Notes: generated from the letters alone by a model not told the origin. A stretch of 64,000 nucleotides of DNA from Ehretia macrophylla (GCA_037974665.1 CM075768.1:4180501-4244500), one strand, 5' to 3'; positions 1-11,550 are shown, numbered from the stretch's first letter. A program made the numbers and translations.

Positions 1-605
1 GACATAAACTTTGAATTCACAAAATAATTCAAAAATCCCTCACCAAATACGTGTAGAAGCTAGTAGGAAGCTAGAAAACCCATGAAAACACTTGATACTA
101 TCTTGGTAGAGCTTGAAATGCAAGATTGGTTGAACAATGTTTTCTCTTTTTCTTCCTTATGCCTATCGGGTTTGAGGGGGATATGGTTGGCATTTCTTGT
201 ATTGTTTGAGCTATTATGTATGTATATGCATATTAATGTGTATATATAATATATGTATTATGTATATGTATATTAAGTTGACTACAAAAATGGGCCAAAA
301 CTCTTATAAACCTACTTAAATTAAGTCCAAACCCATTAATTCCATTTAGCCCAATAAATCTAATGTTATACTATTCACTCGAACCACTAAAATATTTTCT
401 AAATGAATGCTTCTAACACGCAATGCTCACATACTCATTTTTCACATTCCTCAATTAAGTGATATAATATAAGAAAAATGTTAATTCAAAGAAAAAAAGC
501 AGTAAAATTTTATGTTGAATAGTAATTATTGACAAAAATAAATAAATACACAAATAGTGAATGTAACAGTTATTTAGAAGTACTATAGTGGTCTCGGGTG
601 TCACA
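1..605 (-). repeat. A0 3' LTR, 5' part (truncated by window edge)
   Basis: On the minus strand the LTR begins TGTGACACCC at 605, directly after the purine tract 620-606. It aligns over its length with the family A LTR at 3654 and, less closely, with the F LTR. A TATA-like tract lies around 235-255 and a conserved leader box (AAACCCGATAGGC followed by a GA-rich run) around 175-135. At 44-38 it reads TTG|GTGAGG, a good plant 5' splice site, after 562 nt of LTR. The intronless family A LTRs lack this site, so this copy appears to be an intron-containing relative of family A. Confidence 0.85.
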
Positions 606-1568
606 TTCTCTCCGCATTAAACTAATTGCGTCCACACAATTCTTACATGATTCGACAAATAACTCTGGATATCTAGTTCGCATCTGATCCTCCTTCTCCC
701 AAGTGGCATCTTCTAGTCCAAGATGATCCCACAAAATCTTCACCATCAAAATACTTTTAGTTTTGACCTCTTGAACCTTCCAGTCCATAACCCGAAGAGG
801 TTTTTCAGTATAAGATAAATTCTTACTGATCTCTAGCGGCTCTAGCTCAAGCATATGAGAAGGATCTGGCTGATATTTCCAAAGTATCGAGACATGGAAG
901 ACATCATGAAGTCTGCCCAAACTTGATGGCAAAGCTAATCTGTAAGCCATTGCACCAACTTTCTCTGTAATCTCAAACGGTCCCACATATCTCAGACTGA
1001 GTTTACCCTTTTTTCCATGCCAAATCAAACCTTTACGAGGTGAGATTTTAAGAAATACCCAATCACCCACGGTAAACTCTAGATCATGACGACGTCTATC
1101 TGCATAACTCTTTTGTCGACTCTTTGCTATAAGCATTATTCTCTTGATAAGCTGCACATTATCAATCATTTTGTTCATCTTTGGTATCAAAGTAAGGTCA
1201 ATAGTTTTCATCTTTACAACCTCATCCTAATATAAAGAAGATTTGCATTTACACCCATACAGTGCCTCATACGGTGCCTACTAATAGTAGCTTGGTAACT
1301 ATTATTATAGGCGAATTCTGCAAGTGACAAATATCTCTCCCAACTCTTACCAAAGTCCAGAATGCAGGCTCGTAGCATATCTTCAAGTATTATGATAGTT
1401 CTTTTAGATTGTTCGTCAGTTTGCGGATGATATGATGTGTTGAAGCTCAATGTTGTGCCTAAAGCTTTCTGTATCTTTTGGCAGAACTGAGATGTGAATC
1501 TGGGATCTTTGTCGGATACAATACTCTTTGAAGTCTCGTGAAGTCTAACGATATTCTCAATGTATAGC
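606..1568 (-). pseudogene. A0 integrase C-terminal half plus chromodomain (pseudogene)
   Basis: The minus-strand reading starts inside the integrase core. Around 1450-1330 it shows the YHPQTD motif and the LEDMLRAC segment that carries the third catalytic acidic residue of the DDE triad. A frameshift near 1270 breaks the frame after the NNSYQATI motif. From 1211 to 606 a long open frame holds the GPY/F-type module (VGPFEITEKVG, then LHDVFHVSIL) and ends with a group-II chromodomain (VKILWDHLGLEDATWE, then YPELF), which in this family targets integration to heterochromatin. The gene is cut at 1568 by insertion A1-A2 and continues at 34493. It is non-functional. Confidence 0.85.
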
Positions 1569-1950
1569 TATGACACCCGAGATCACTATCATACTTTCTA
1601 TTAACTGTTACATTCACTATTTGTGCATTTTAAATGTGCCTTCTATTTATTTCTTCTTTTGTTACTATTCAACTCAATTTTTAACTACTTATTTTCTTTG
1701 AATTAACATTTTTCCTAAGCTATAATATCTATTTGAGGAATTAAGGAAATCAACATTTGAGCAAGTCGCGTTAGAAGGGCTCATTTAAAAAATGTTTTAG
1801 CGGTTTGAGTGAATAGTAAAACATTTGTTAGTAGGCTAAATGAAATTAATTGCAATGGATTTGTCTTAAGTAGGTTTTATAAGTTATTTTGGCTTATTTT
1901 TGTTGTCAACGTAATGTACAAATGCATAACATATTTTATATATACACATA
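1569..1950 (+). repeat. A1 5' LTR, truncated
   Basis: This matches the first ~380 bases of the family A LTR at 3654 (CCCGAGATCAC, then the same AT-rich U3). It starts TATGACACCC, a decayed TGTGACGCCC. It stops at the word aatat (1951-1955), where it joins RNase H sequence. The TATA-like tract at about 1937-1944 is the last LTR feature kept; leader, U5 and PBS are gone. Confidence 0.85.
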
Positions 1951-3653
1951 AATATGAGGCAGATGTATTGGTTAAAGCTGCTTGAGGATTATAACTGCAC
2001 TATTAGTTATCTACCAGGTAAAGCCAATGTTGTTGCTGATGCTTTGAGTCGGAATGCTATAATTGCTAGTTTGATTATCAAGAATTGGGAGTTCATGGAG
2101 GAGTTATGCTTGTGGAAACCAAAGACTTCAAATTTAGGCATTCAATTTGCAAGTCTACAAATTCAATCCTTGTTGTTGTCAAGAATTAGAGAAGCGCAAC
2201 AAATTGATCCTCAATTATTGAAAATCTTGGAAAAGTCAAAAGGGGAAGAGTTAGACTTTAAACTTCATGATGATGGAATTCTTAGATTAAAAGGCAGAAT
2301 TTGTATTCCAAGTGAACCAACATTAAAGAAAAAAATACTGGCAGAGGCACACAGTTCAAAGTATACTATCCACCCAGGTAGTACAAAGATGTATAGAGAT
2401 TTGAAGCAGAACTTCTAGTGGAATAACATGAAAATAGAGATTGCTGAATATGTAGCTAGATGCTTGACCTATTAGAAAGTTAAGGCTGAACATCAGAGAC
2501 CTGTTGGGTTATTGCAACCATTGGCTATTCCAAATTGGAAATGGGACCACGTACTATGAATTTCGTGTCAGACTTGCCAAGATCTTCGAAGGGTAATGAT
2601 TCAGTGTAGGTTGTTGTTGATAGACTTACCAAGACTTCTCACTTTATTGCTACGAAGAAAATCGATACTTTTGACAAGTTAGCTAAGCTATATGTTGAGA
2701 ATATTATTAGACTTCATGGAACTCCAAAGAGTATTATGTCCGACAGAGATCCCAGGTTCACATCTCAGTTCTGGTAGAAGATTCAGAAAGCTTTAGGCAC
2801 AATGTTGACCTTCAGCACATCATATCATCCGCAAACTGACGGACAATCTGAGAAAACCATCAGAATACTTGAGGATATGTTACGAGCCTGCATTCTAGAC
2901 TTTGGTAAGAGTTGGGAGATATTTTTATTTTTGTCACTTGCAGAATTTGCCTATAAAAATAGTTACCAAGCTACTATTGGTATTGCACCGTATGAGGCAT
3001 TGTATGGGCGTAAGTGTAGATCTCATTTATATTGGGATGAGGTTCGAGAGATGAAAACTATTGACCCTACTTTGATACCAGAGATGAACATAATGATTGA
3101 TAATATGTAGCTTATCAAGAAGAGAATGCTTACACAGAGTTGGCAAAAGAGTTATGTAGATAGACGCCGTCGTGATCTAGAGTTTACCGTGGGTGATCGG
3201 GTGTTTCTTAAAATCTCACCTCGTAAAGATTTGATTCGGCACCAAAAAAGGGGTAAACTCAGTCCGAGATATGTGGGACCATTTGAGATAACTAAGAAAG
3301 TTGGCGCATTGGCTTACATATTAGCTTTGCCTCCGAGTTTAGGCAGACTTCATGATGTCTTCCATGTCTCGATCCTTCAGAAATATCAGCCAGATCCTTC
3401 TCATATTCTTGAGCCAGAGTCGTTGGACATCAGTGAGACTTTATCTTATACAGAGAGACCTATTCGGGTTGTGGACTGGAAGGTTTAAGAACTTAGAACT
3501 AAAAGCATTTCGATGGTTAAGATTCTGTGTGATCATCATGGGTTGAAGGATGCTACATGGAAGAGGGAGGATCAAATGTGAGAAAGATATCAAGAGTTGT
3601 TCGCTGAATCATGTAAGAATTGCGTGAACGCAATTAGTTTAAGGGAGAGAGGA
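1951..3653 (+). pseudogene. A1 pol remnant: RNase H end, integrase, chromodomain
   Basis: The frame opens directly in the RNase H C-terminus ([16 protein letters not shown], then VADALSR). The integrase zinc-binding H and C residues follow (HPGSTKMYRDLKQ; the CLTC motif is mutated to CLTY), then the DDE core with MNFVSDLP, SDRDPRF and LEDMLRAC, the GPY/F-like module (3126-3480), and a chromodomain-like tail (3500-3600). At least five nonsense codons occur at 2416, 2473, 2607, 2775 and 3579, and all five are also present in A2. Gag, protease, RT and the start of RNase H are deleted. It is not functional and would have depended on another copy. Confidence 0.85.
3618..3653 (+). promoter_or_regulatory. 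A1 pre-PPT palindrome and polypurine tract
   Basis: AATTGCGT (3618-3625) and ACGCAATT (3628-3635) form a perfect 8-bp inverted repeat. It is followed by the purine tract 3641-3653, which primes plus-strand synthesis and abuts the LTR at 3654. The palindrome lies in the last pol codons but recurs in elements without pol. Confidence 0.75.
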
Positions 3654-4841
3654 TATAACGCCCGAGATCACTATCATACTTTCTATTAACTATTACATTC
3701 ACTATTTGTGCATTTTAAATGTGCCTTTTATTTATTTCTTCTTTAGTTACTATTCAACTCGATTTTCAACTACTTATTTTCTTTGAATTAACATTTTTCC
3801 TAAGCTATAATATCTATTTGAGGAATTAGGGAAATGATCATTTGAGCAATTTGCGTTAGGAGGGCTTATTTAAAAAATGTTTTAGCGGTTCGGGTGAATA
3901 GTAAAACATTAGTTAGTAGGCTAAATGAAATTAATTGCAATGGATTTGTCTTAAGTAGGTTTTATAAGTTATTTTGGCTTATTTTTGTTGTCAACGTAAT
4001 GTACAAATGCATAACATATTTTATATATACACATAAATATACATATGTATACATAATAGCTAACACAAAACAAAAAATACCTTAATTACCCCCCCCCCCC
4101 AAACCCGAGAGCAGCCAAGGAAGAAAGGAAGAGGAAAAACTTCAATTTTTACTTGGAAATCTCCATCCTGGGCTCATCTTAACCTTCTACAAGTGCATTC
4201 AAGCCTTCACTAAGCTTCTAAACCTTGAATTGAGGTGCGGAGATTGACCCCCAACTCTTAGTCATACAGGGTGAGGAGGAGGTGCAGTTGGAGGAGTTGC
4301 CTTGATTACTGTATACTTACTACCTGAGGTTAGGGTGTTTGCTAGTTGGACTATGTGAATATTTGCTTGTATTGTATTATGTTCTATTTTGAGCCTATGG
4401 GCTTATGTATATTTATGTAATTGAAGGCTTGTAAAAGATAGATTGATGTAGTATGGTTGTGTAGTATATGCATGTAATAACTTATAACTCTGCTTACTAT
4501 TTTGTTGCATGCTTGTGTTATAATGAAGTTGGTTGGTTGATTAGCTTTAAATTACAAGAATGTTTAAATGATAATGTTAGAGTGGTAAGACAAGTAGATT
4601 AAAAAAAATGGATTTCAGTGGTTTCACCATGCATGCTTGTGTGTGATAATGTCTTGTTTTGTTTAAGGGTCAGATGGCCTTGAAGTTGGGAATTGGTGGA
4701 GTTGGAGATAGTTGTGGTTTGTATTTGTGGCTTTATTTGTTGTTTGCAGGTAAACAGATTGTCCACGGTATAGAGGAGATTCTGTTCATTTGTCGAGTCC
4801 GGACTTAACCTTTTAGCGTGGGGTTGGGTAGAGATGTGACA
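3654..4841 (+). repeat. Shared family A LTR (3' LTR of A1 and 5' LTR of A2), intronless
   Basis: 1188 bp, starting TATAACGCCC (decayed TGTGACGCCC) and ending GATGTGACA. TATATATA is at 4022-4029, a run of 12 C at 4089-4100 and the AAACCCGA leader box at 4101. The junction 4231|4232 is where the donor and acceptor of the long LTR families would have been joined: upstream resembles their exon 1, and from 4232 the sequence aligns gap-free with E and F from their acceptor. Lengths before and after the junction are 578 and 610 nt, against 573 and 595 for F. It is the only full-length LTR here lacking the 1.1-1.36-kb segment. Confidence 0.9.
4234..4305 (+). other. Acidic short reading frame in the A LTR (no start codon)
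   Basis: The 24 codons read GAEIDPQL, then LVIQGEEEVQ, then LEELP and a stop. The same pattern (AEx[DN]PQL, an acidic run, EVQ, LP-stop) appears in the LTRs of E (40985-41053) and F (51183-51258 and 58754-58829, minus strand). A TGA lies directly upstream in frame and there is no ATG, so translation is doubtful. A GA-rich exonic splicing enhancer would give the same pattern. Confidence 0.4.
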
Positions 4842-4847
4842 TTTAGG

Positions 4848-4859
4848 TGGTATCAGAGC
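4848..4859 (+). promoter_or_regulatory. A2 primer-binding site (initiator tRNA-Met)
   Basis: TGGTATCAGAGC, the complement of the 3' end of plant initiator tRNA-Met, lies six bases after the LTR end. It is where minus-strand DNA synthesis begins. Confidence 0.95.
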
Positions 4860-5214
4860 TTATAGGATGCATGAGCCGGGATAGGTTTCTCGGTCTATGG
4901 GGTAGAGGTCTATTATGTGAAAGTATAATTGAATGAATAAGTTTTTCTTTGATTGAATAAATGAAAGATTGATTATGTAAAGAACTTGCTAGCATGAAAA
5001 TGAGAATATGAAATGTCTTTTATGAGTTACTGTATGAATGTGAAAAGTTTAGAATGAAAAGCATGATAAGTGACTTATGTGAAATTTTGTGCCTAAAGTA
5101 TTTACATGATCTTATATGATTTCATGTGAACTTATTTGAGTTTGTTCTTATGTGGTTTATCTCTGGATTATGCATATATGCTTGTCATAATACTTTGCAT
5201 TTTAGTTATCTAAG
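4860..5214 (+). other. A2 untranslated leader
   Basis: AT-rich, non-coding stretch between PBS and gag with reiterated words such as TGATTATGTAA and TTATGTGA. Equivalent leaders occur in B, E and F. It probably contains packaging signals, but none can be recognised. Confidence 0.6.
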
Positions 5215-6330
5215 ATGGGGCCTCGTCATTAGACTAGGAATCAGAATGTTGAGGAGGAAGAAGTGGATCAACAGACGATTAATGCACGGTTGACTACCGC
5301 AATAGGTCAGATTGCATAGGTATTGCAGAGGCAGAGAAGTAATGTACCTACAGTTAATCCCAGACATGGCCGAGGTGGAGCTGAGGGAGGTAACAATAAA
5401 TATCTTGAGAAATTCTTGCACCATGGCCCGTCTAGTTTCTTTGGAGAGCCTGCTGACATTTTGGCTAAGAGATGGATGAATAAGGTTGAGAAAATTCTTG
5501 TTGGCCTTGAGTACACTAATGCGAGGAAGATTGCTTGTGCTGAATTTTTGCTCGAGGGGGATGCCAAGCAGTGGTAGCGCACTGTGAAATCTAGGTGGGA
5601 AGCTGAAGCAACACCACAGACTTAGGCTGAGTTTGTAAGAGAGTTTCAAGAGAAATATATCACAAAGACAGCCAGTGAGAGACAGGATGAATAGTTTATT
5701 TCTTTGAGGCAGGGCAGTATGACAGTTGATCAGTATGATGCTGATTTTACCCGCTTATCCCGTTATGTACCAGCTTTAGTGCAACCAGAGAACAAGAGGA
5801 TTCATAGGTTTATTAAGGGGTTGAGGGCCGATATTTCGTTGGACTTGTCTACTCAAGATTATCCTACTTATGCATCAACAGTTAGGGTGGCTTTGAGATA
5901 TGAGAAACGTAAGACAGATATGTTTAGGGGAGTCAAGTCAGCCCAGTAAGTGACCTCATTAGACGCAGAGTTAGGAATATCAGAGGCAGACTTACTCAGC
6001 TAGTTAGAGTCAGTAGTTGAGGCAGACTCAGAGTTTCACCGGACTTTCTCAAACTCAGGCGCGACCTGTATAGAGTCAGAATCAGGGACAACCACTTCTA
6101 GTTAGAGCACGATCACAGCAGGGTAGTTCAGCTACTTCCATGTATAGAGCTCCTACGGGAGACACTGCTCCAAGAAAAAACTAGCAGTGCAGCTTCTGCT
6201 AGCGTAAGGGACATACATATGAGAATTGTTGGAGAAAATCATGTAAGTGCACGGGTTGCAAAAGTGAGCAACACAGAGTCAAGGATTGCCCTAAATATAA
6301 GAAACCTCAAGGGCAGATGGGTTAGACTAG
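5215..6330 (+). pseudogene. A2 gag (pseudogene)
   Basis: The start ATG at 5215 gives MGPRH and aligns with the F gag start (MGPRRRTENQN). Gag is the structural protein that forms virus-like particles and packages RNA. The retroviral-type capsid region is seen at about 5400-5950 (FFGEPADILAKRW, then FTRLSRYVPAL). Two zinc knuckles follow at 6187-6300: CSFC-x4-GHTYENC, and a second C-x2-C-x4-H-x4-C, both with all ligands in place. Nonsense codons occur at 5230, 5317, 5575 and 5623 and around the Q-rich linker (5946-6190). Most replace Q or W. Confidence 0.85.
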
Positions 6331-7228
6331 AGTGGAAAGTACAGTGCGGGTACAGCGAGCTCAGGCTCGAGCATTTGCTTTGGATGCAGAGGAGTTTCCG
6401 AATATGACTACGGTGGTAGAAGGTACTTTTCTTCTTAATGATCAGTCAGTTAAAGTTTTAATTGACTCTGGGGCTACACATTCATTTATCACACATGTTT
6501 GTGCACAAAATGCTAAATTAAAACATGATAAATTGTTGCATAAGATTGTGGTATATACATCTATGGGTCCGAAGTTTGTTACTGAGTCTATTTGTAAGGC
6601 ATGCAATATTTATATTGAGGGTTGCGTGTTTCCTGCCGATTTGATTATTCTACCTTTTCACGACTTTGAAATTATATTGGGGATGGATTGGTTAAGAATA
6701 TACTATGTACAACTTGATTGTAGGAAGAAGATTGTAAAACTAGAAATGTTTGACCAGCCTGTAATTTAGATAGTTGAAAGTAGAAAATCAACTGGAACTC
6801 CTATAATTTCCTCTATTAAAGAATAAAAAATGTTGGGTAAGGGTTTTGAGGCGTATTTGGCCTATTTAATTAATCAACCTGGGGACAAATTAAAATTGAA
6901 TGAGGTGCCGATTGTAAAAGAGTTTTCGGGAGTATTTCCCGAGGAGTTACTGGGTTTGCCACCTAATAGAATGATAGAGTTTGTGATTGATTTACTGCTA
7001 GGGACTTCCCCTATCTCTAGGACTCTGTATAGAATAGCTCCCCCTGAACTACAAAAGTTAAAGGTACAACTGCAGGGTTTACTTGAGAAAGGATTTATTC
7101 AGCCTAGTTCTTCTCCCTGGGGTGTGCCAGTCTTATTTGTTAAAAAGAAAGACGGATCTCTTCGTTTGTGTATTGATTACCAGAGACTCAATCAAGTGAC
7201 AATAAGAATAAGTATCATTTGCCTTTAA
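6331..7228 (+). pseudogene. A2 protease and RT N-terminal part (pseudogene)
   Basis: The aspartic protease keeps its catalytic triplet in VLIDSGATHSFI (about 6455-6490) and the C-terminal ILGMDWL motif (6675-6700). In this family it cleaves the Gag-Pol polyprotein. A stop at 6767 separates it from the RT lead-in ([12 protein letters not shown], then RIAPPEL, then [13 protein letters not shown]). A frameshift just after LNQVT near 7203 ends the open frame before the RT catalytic sites. Confidence 0.85.
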
Positions 7229-8150
7229 TTGAAGAGCTATTTGATCAGCTATAGGGTGCAAAAGTTTACTCCAAATTTGATCTGAGACAGGGTTACTATT
7301 AGTTAAGAATCCGAAAGGATGATATGCCTAAAACTGCTTTCAGAACAAGATATGTTCACTATGAGTTTGTTGTGCTGCTGTTTGGCTTGACTCCCACCGC
7401 ATTTATGGATTAAATACAAAAATTATATCGACCGTATCTAGACCAGTTTGTGGTTATTTTTATTGATGATATTCTGGTATACTCAAAATTAGAGATTAAG
7501 CACGAGCAACATTTGAGAATTGTGTTACAGACCTTGCTGGAGCATAAACTATTGCCAAATTTAGTAAGTGTGAATTCTGGTTGAAACAAGTTGCTTTTCT
7601 GGGTCACATAATTTCACAAGATGGTATTTCTGTTGATTCGACAGAGATTGAGGTAGTATTGTCATGGAAACGACCTGAGACTATTACCGAGATCTACAGT
7701 TTTCTGGGTTTAATAGGTTATTATAGAAGATTTGTCAAAGATTTCTCTAAAACTGCTGGACCTTTCACTCAGCTTACTCAAAAGAAGACTGTGTTTGATT
7801 AGAATGAGAAATGTGAGGCTAGTTTCTAGGAATTGAAGAAAAGGTTAACTACTGCACCTATTCTTGCTTTGGTTGATAGAACTGACAACTTTGTGATCTA
7901 TAATGATGCTTCAAAGGAGGGTTTAGGTTGTGTGTTGATGCAGAATGGAAAAGTAATTACATATGCCTCAAGAAAATTGAAACCCTATGAACTTAACTAC
8001 CCTACGCATGATCTTGAGCTTGCAGCTATCATCTTTGCACTTAAGAAATTGTGTCACTACTTATGGGGTAACAAATTTGAATTTTTTACAGATCACAAAA
8101 GTCTAAAATATTTGTTCTTGCAGAAAAAGTTGAATATGAGGTAAAGGCGT
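7229..8150 (+). pseudogene. A2 RT core and RNase H N-terminal part (pseudogene)
   Basis: Shifted frames still show the RT palm: KFDLRQGYY near 7275, and [10 protein letters not shown] near 7450-7480 with both catalytic aspartates. From 7581 comes the thumb/connection ([14 protein letters not shown], then [12 protein letters not shown]) and then RNase H with YNDAS in place of the usual YSDAS, DLELAA and TDHKSLKYL, so the catalytic acidic residues are present. Stops at 7233, 7302, 7412, 7800, 7829 and 8142 mostly replace CAG or TGG. Confidence 0.85.
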
Positions 8151-9814
8151 TGGTTAGAGTTGCTTGAGGATTATAATTGCAGTATTAGTTATCTACCAAG
8201 TAAAGCCAATGTTGTTGTTGAGGCTTTGAGCCGAAAGGCTACAGTTGCTAGTTTGATTATCAAGAATTGGGAGTTCATGGAGGAGTTATGCTTGTGGAAA
8301 CCAAAGACTTCAAATTCAGGCATTCAATTTGCAAGTCTACAAATTCAATCCTTGTTGTTGTCGAGAATTAGAGAAGCGCAGCAAACTGATCCTCAATTAT
8401 TGAAAATATTGGAAAAGTCAAAAGGGGGAGAATCAGACTTTAAACTTCATGATAATGGCATTCTTAGATTAAAAGGCAAAATTTGTATTCCAAGTGAACC
8501 AACATTAAAGAAAGAAATCATAGCAGAGGCACACAGTTCAAAGCATACTATCTACCCAGGTAGTACAAAGATGTACATAGATTTGAAACATAACTTCTAG
8601 TGGAATAACATGAAAATAGAGATTGCTGATTATGTAGCTAGATGCTTGACCTGTTAGAAAGTTAAGGCTGAACATCAGAGACCTGCAGGGTTATTGCAAC
8701 CATTGGCTATTCCAATTTGGAAATGGGACCACGTTACTATGGATTTTGTGTCAGACTTGCCAAGATCTTCGAAGGGTAATGATTCAGTGTAGTTTGTTGT
8801 TGATAAACTGACCAAGACTTCTCACTTTATTGCTACGAAGAAAACAGATACTTTTGACAAGTTAACTGAGCTGTATGTTAAGAATATTGTTAGACTTCAT
8901 GGAACTCCAAAGTTATTATGTCCGACAGAGATCCCAGGTTCATATCTCAGTTCTGGTAGAAGATTCAGAAAGCTTTAGGCACAATGTTGACCTTCAGCAC
9001 ATCATATCATCCGCAAACTGACGAACAATCTGAGAGAACCATCAGAATACTTGAGGATATGTTACGAGCCTGCATTCTAGACTTTGGTAAGAGTTGGGAG
9101 AGATTTTTGCCGCTTGTAGAATTTGCCTATAACAATAGTTACCAAGCTACTATTGGTATGGCACCATATGAGGCATTGTATGGGCATAAGTGTAGATCTC
9201 ATTTATATTGGGATGAGGTTGGAGAGATGAAAACTATTGGCCCTACTTTGATACCAGAGATGAACAAAATGATTGATAATGTGCAGCTTATCAAGAAGAG
9301 AATGCTTACACCACAGAGTCGGCAAAAGAGTTATGTAGATAGACGCCATCGTGATCTAGAGTTTACTGTGGGTGATCAGGTGTTTCTTAAAATCTCGCCT
9401 CGTAAAGGTTTGATTCAGCACAAAAAATGGGGTAAATGTAGTCCGAGATATGTGGGACCATTTGAGATAACTGAGAAAGTTGACGCATTGGCTTACAGAT
9501 TAGCTTTGCCTCCGAGTTTAGGCAGACTTCATGATGTCCATGTCTCGATGCTTTAGAAATATCAGCCAGATCCTTCTCATATTCTTGAGCCAGAGCCATT
9601 GGAGATCAGTGAAACTTTATTTTATATAGAGAGACCTCTTCGAGTTGTGGACTGGAAGGTTCAGGAACTCAGAACTAAAAGCATTCTGATGGTTAAGATT
9701 ATGTGTGATCATCACGGGTTAAAGGATATTACATGGGAGAGAGAGGATCAGATGTGAGAAAGATATCCAGAGTTGTTCACTCAATCATGTAAGAATTGCG
9801 TGGGTACAATTAGT
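8151..9814 (+). pseudogene. A2 integrase and chromodomain (pseudogene)
   Basis: It runs from the RNase H tail through the integrase zinc-binding module (8540-8660), the DDE core (MDFVSDLP near 8740; SDRDPRF region near 8920; LEDMLRAC near 9050), the GPY/F-like module (9330-9545) and a chromodomain-like tail (9690-9790). Stops at 8598, 8655, 8790, 8957 and 9755 coincide with those of A1. A small deletion near 9535 removes a residue from HDVFHV and a stop follows. Identity with A1 is high, about 94% in the parts I compared by eye. Confidence 0.85.
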
Positions 9815-9816
9815 TT

Positions 9817-9829
9817 AAGGGGGAGATGA
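9817..9829 (+). promoter_or_regulatory. A2 polypurine tract
   Basis: AAGGGGGAGATGA directly before the 3' LTR start TGTGATGCTC at 9830. The palindrome upstream is decayed in this copy (AATTGCGTGGGTACAATT). Confidence 0.85.
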
Positions 9830-9853
9830 TGTGATGCTCGAGATCACTACCAT
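9830..9853 (+). repeat. A2 3' LTR, first fragment
   Basis: The first 24 bases of the LTR, cut by B after accat (9849-9853). It continues at 29112 with atcat, the slightly diverged second copy of the duplication. Confidence 0.9.
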
Positions 9854-11550
9854 TGTGAAACCTTACTTTTCTATCCTATCTCGTTTTGCGTGTTTATTCT
9901 CGTTTTGCGTGAATTGACATGTTTATATGCTATATGACTTAGAATGTGGTAATTTTGATATTAATACTCCTAGAACATGCTAAATGTGTATTCATGAAAT
10001 TTTAATAAAAAACGGAGTCAGAAATTTTTCGTCGACTTTTAATGAATAGTATTTTCGAAACACGTCCGCTAAAATTTTGAAACTGGTCTTTTGAACCCTT
10101 CTAGACCTAGTCCTCGGACTTTAATAGACCCGTGTTTGATTAAAACGATTTTTAAATTGACTTAGGAATTTATTAGGGTTTTTACACTGACTTTTGTGAA
10201 AATCAAGTTTTAAACCGACTTGGGTGAAATTGTTTGATTGTAAAACTTCTTGTCACCTAAAAATAACCTACTTGAGCTATCTTAGGTGTTGCATATTTGT
10301 TTTGAGCAATGAGATAGCTAAAATGCATTTAAAAGACAAGAAAACACAAAAATACTAAGTTTACTCAACTTTGACTTTATTTAAAATGTTGACCTTTATG
10401 CATATATCACCAACACACATTACAATAGCACAAAAACACACTAAAAATCACCTAGATGGCCGAGAGTTTCATGCGAGAATAAGCCAAGGTTTTCTTCAAG
10501 TTTTCAAAGCAAAATTTCAAAAAAAAAGCTAGTTTTTGTCCGTAGAACTTCGTGCTGAGTTGGATTCCGCTTGTTGGGCACGCATTGCACGTATTTCTAG
10601 GCTTATTTCGCATCAAAGGTGAGAGAAAAATTCTAGATCTCAAAACTCATATTTTGTGTTTATGCGTATAAATAATTATTGAACCGTTAGAATGTTAATT
10701 TGAAGTTAGATTATTGCTCCATGCATGCTAGGGATCATTTATATGTAATCTTATGAGATTTGAACCGTTGTAGCATAATTATTTATTTTCGGGTATTTAA
10801 AATTGATTAATTTGCTAAATGTTGATTATCTTGAGTTGTATTGGTTGAAATCGATTGCCGTCGATTTCTAAAAGTTTGATAATTACGTGGTAGCGCCATT
10901 GTAATGCCGAATTTTCGATTGCGAGGTCGGTGCTAAAGTCCGAAAATTTCAGCCATGACACACTAGGGTTTTAGGGTTATTGGGCATGATTTGGATGTGT
11001 TTTGGTTGGTTTTCGAGGGGGCTAATGTAGTTGATTGAATGGGTGAGTGATAGAAACTGGTTTGGAGTTGTTTGGATTAGTAGAATGTAAGATATGAATA
11101 TTTAAAGTTTAGGTTGTCTTTCTTTAAAATGTTAAATTATGCCTTTAGTTGATTAGGGGTGGTTTGAGTGATTAAATTGTGAGTTGATGATGGGTAAACT
11201 AGGGTTTGATTGTGTGTTTAATGCATGTTCGGTTGGATGGCCTACTTTGTCATCTAACTTAGTTATTTGTTGTTAAATTGATTATTGATATTATTATGAT
11301 GATAATATGATTACTGATTGATTATTGATTGATGATTGATGAACCGGGAGATAGTCAACGGTAAAGGTTGTCCTCATGTGAATGATTGATGTTTATTATT
11401 ATTGCTGAGTGTTTGGTATATGTGTGGCACCTCTCGGGCAGCATCGGGCTGTCGGGTTGATAACGGCATGACTACCAGAGACTACCTTTAGCTCGCATGA
11501 CGGAGGTGTCATGGAGGGAGAGGCTATTGGGGTCCCTTTGGAGCTACACC
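9854..11550 (+). repeat. B 5' LTR, first part
   Basis: Starts TGTGAAACC. A TATA-like CATATATCACC is near 10401 and a leader with GATGGCCGAG near 10453. The donor-like AAAG|GTGAGA has its GT at 10619-10620. The LTR is interrupted at 11550 by solo LTR C1, which sits inside the intron-like segment. Confidence 0.9.

Noticed and set aside
4089-4100. Run of 12 C as a structural element
   Set aside because: The other A LTR has about six C at the same place, so it is a slippage-prone homopolymer.
1569-4841. A1 as an independent element with its own two target copies
   Set aside because: No duplication is found around 3654 or 4841; the only matching pair is at the outer ends of the composite.
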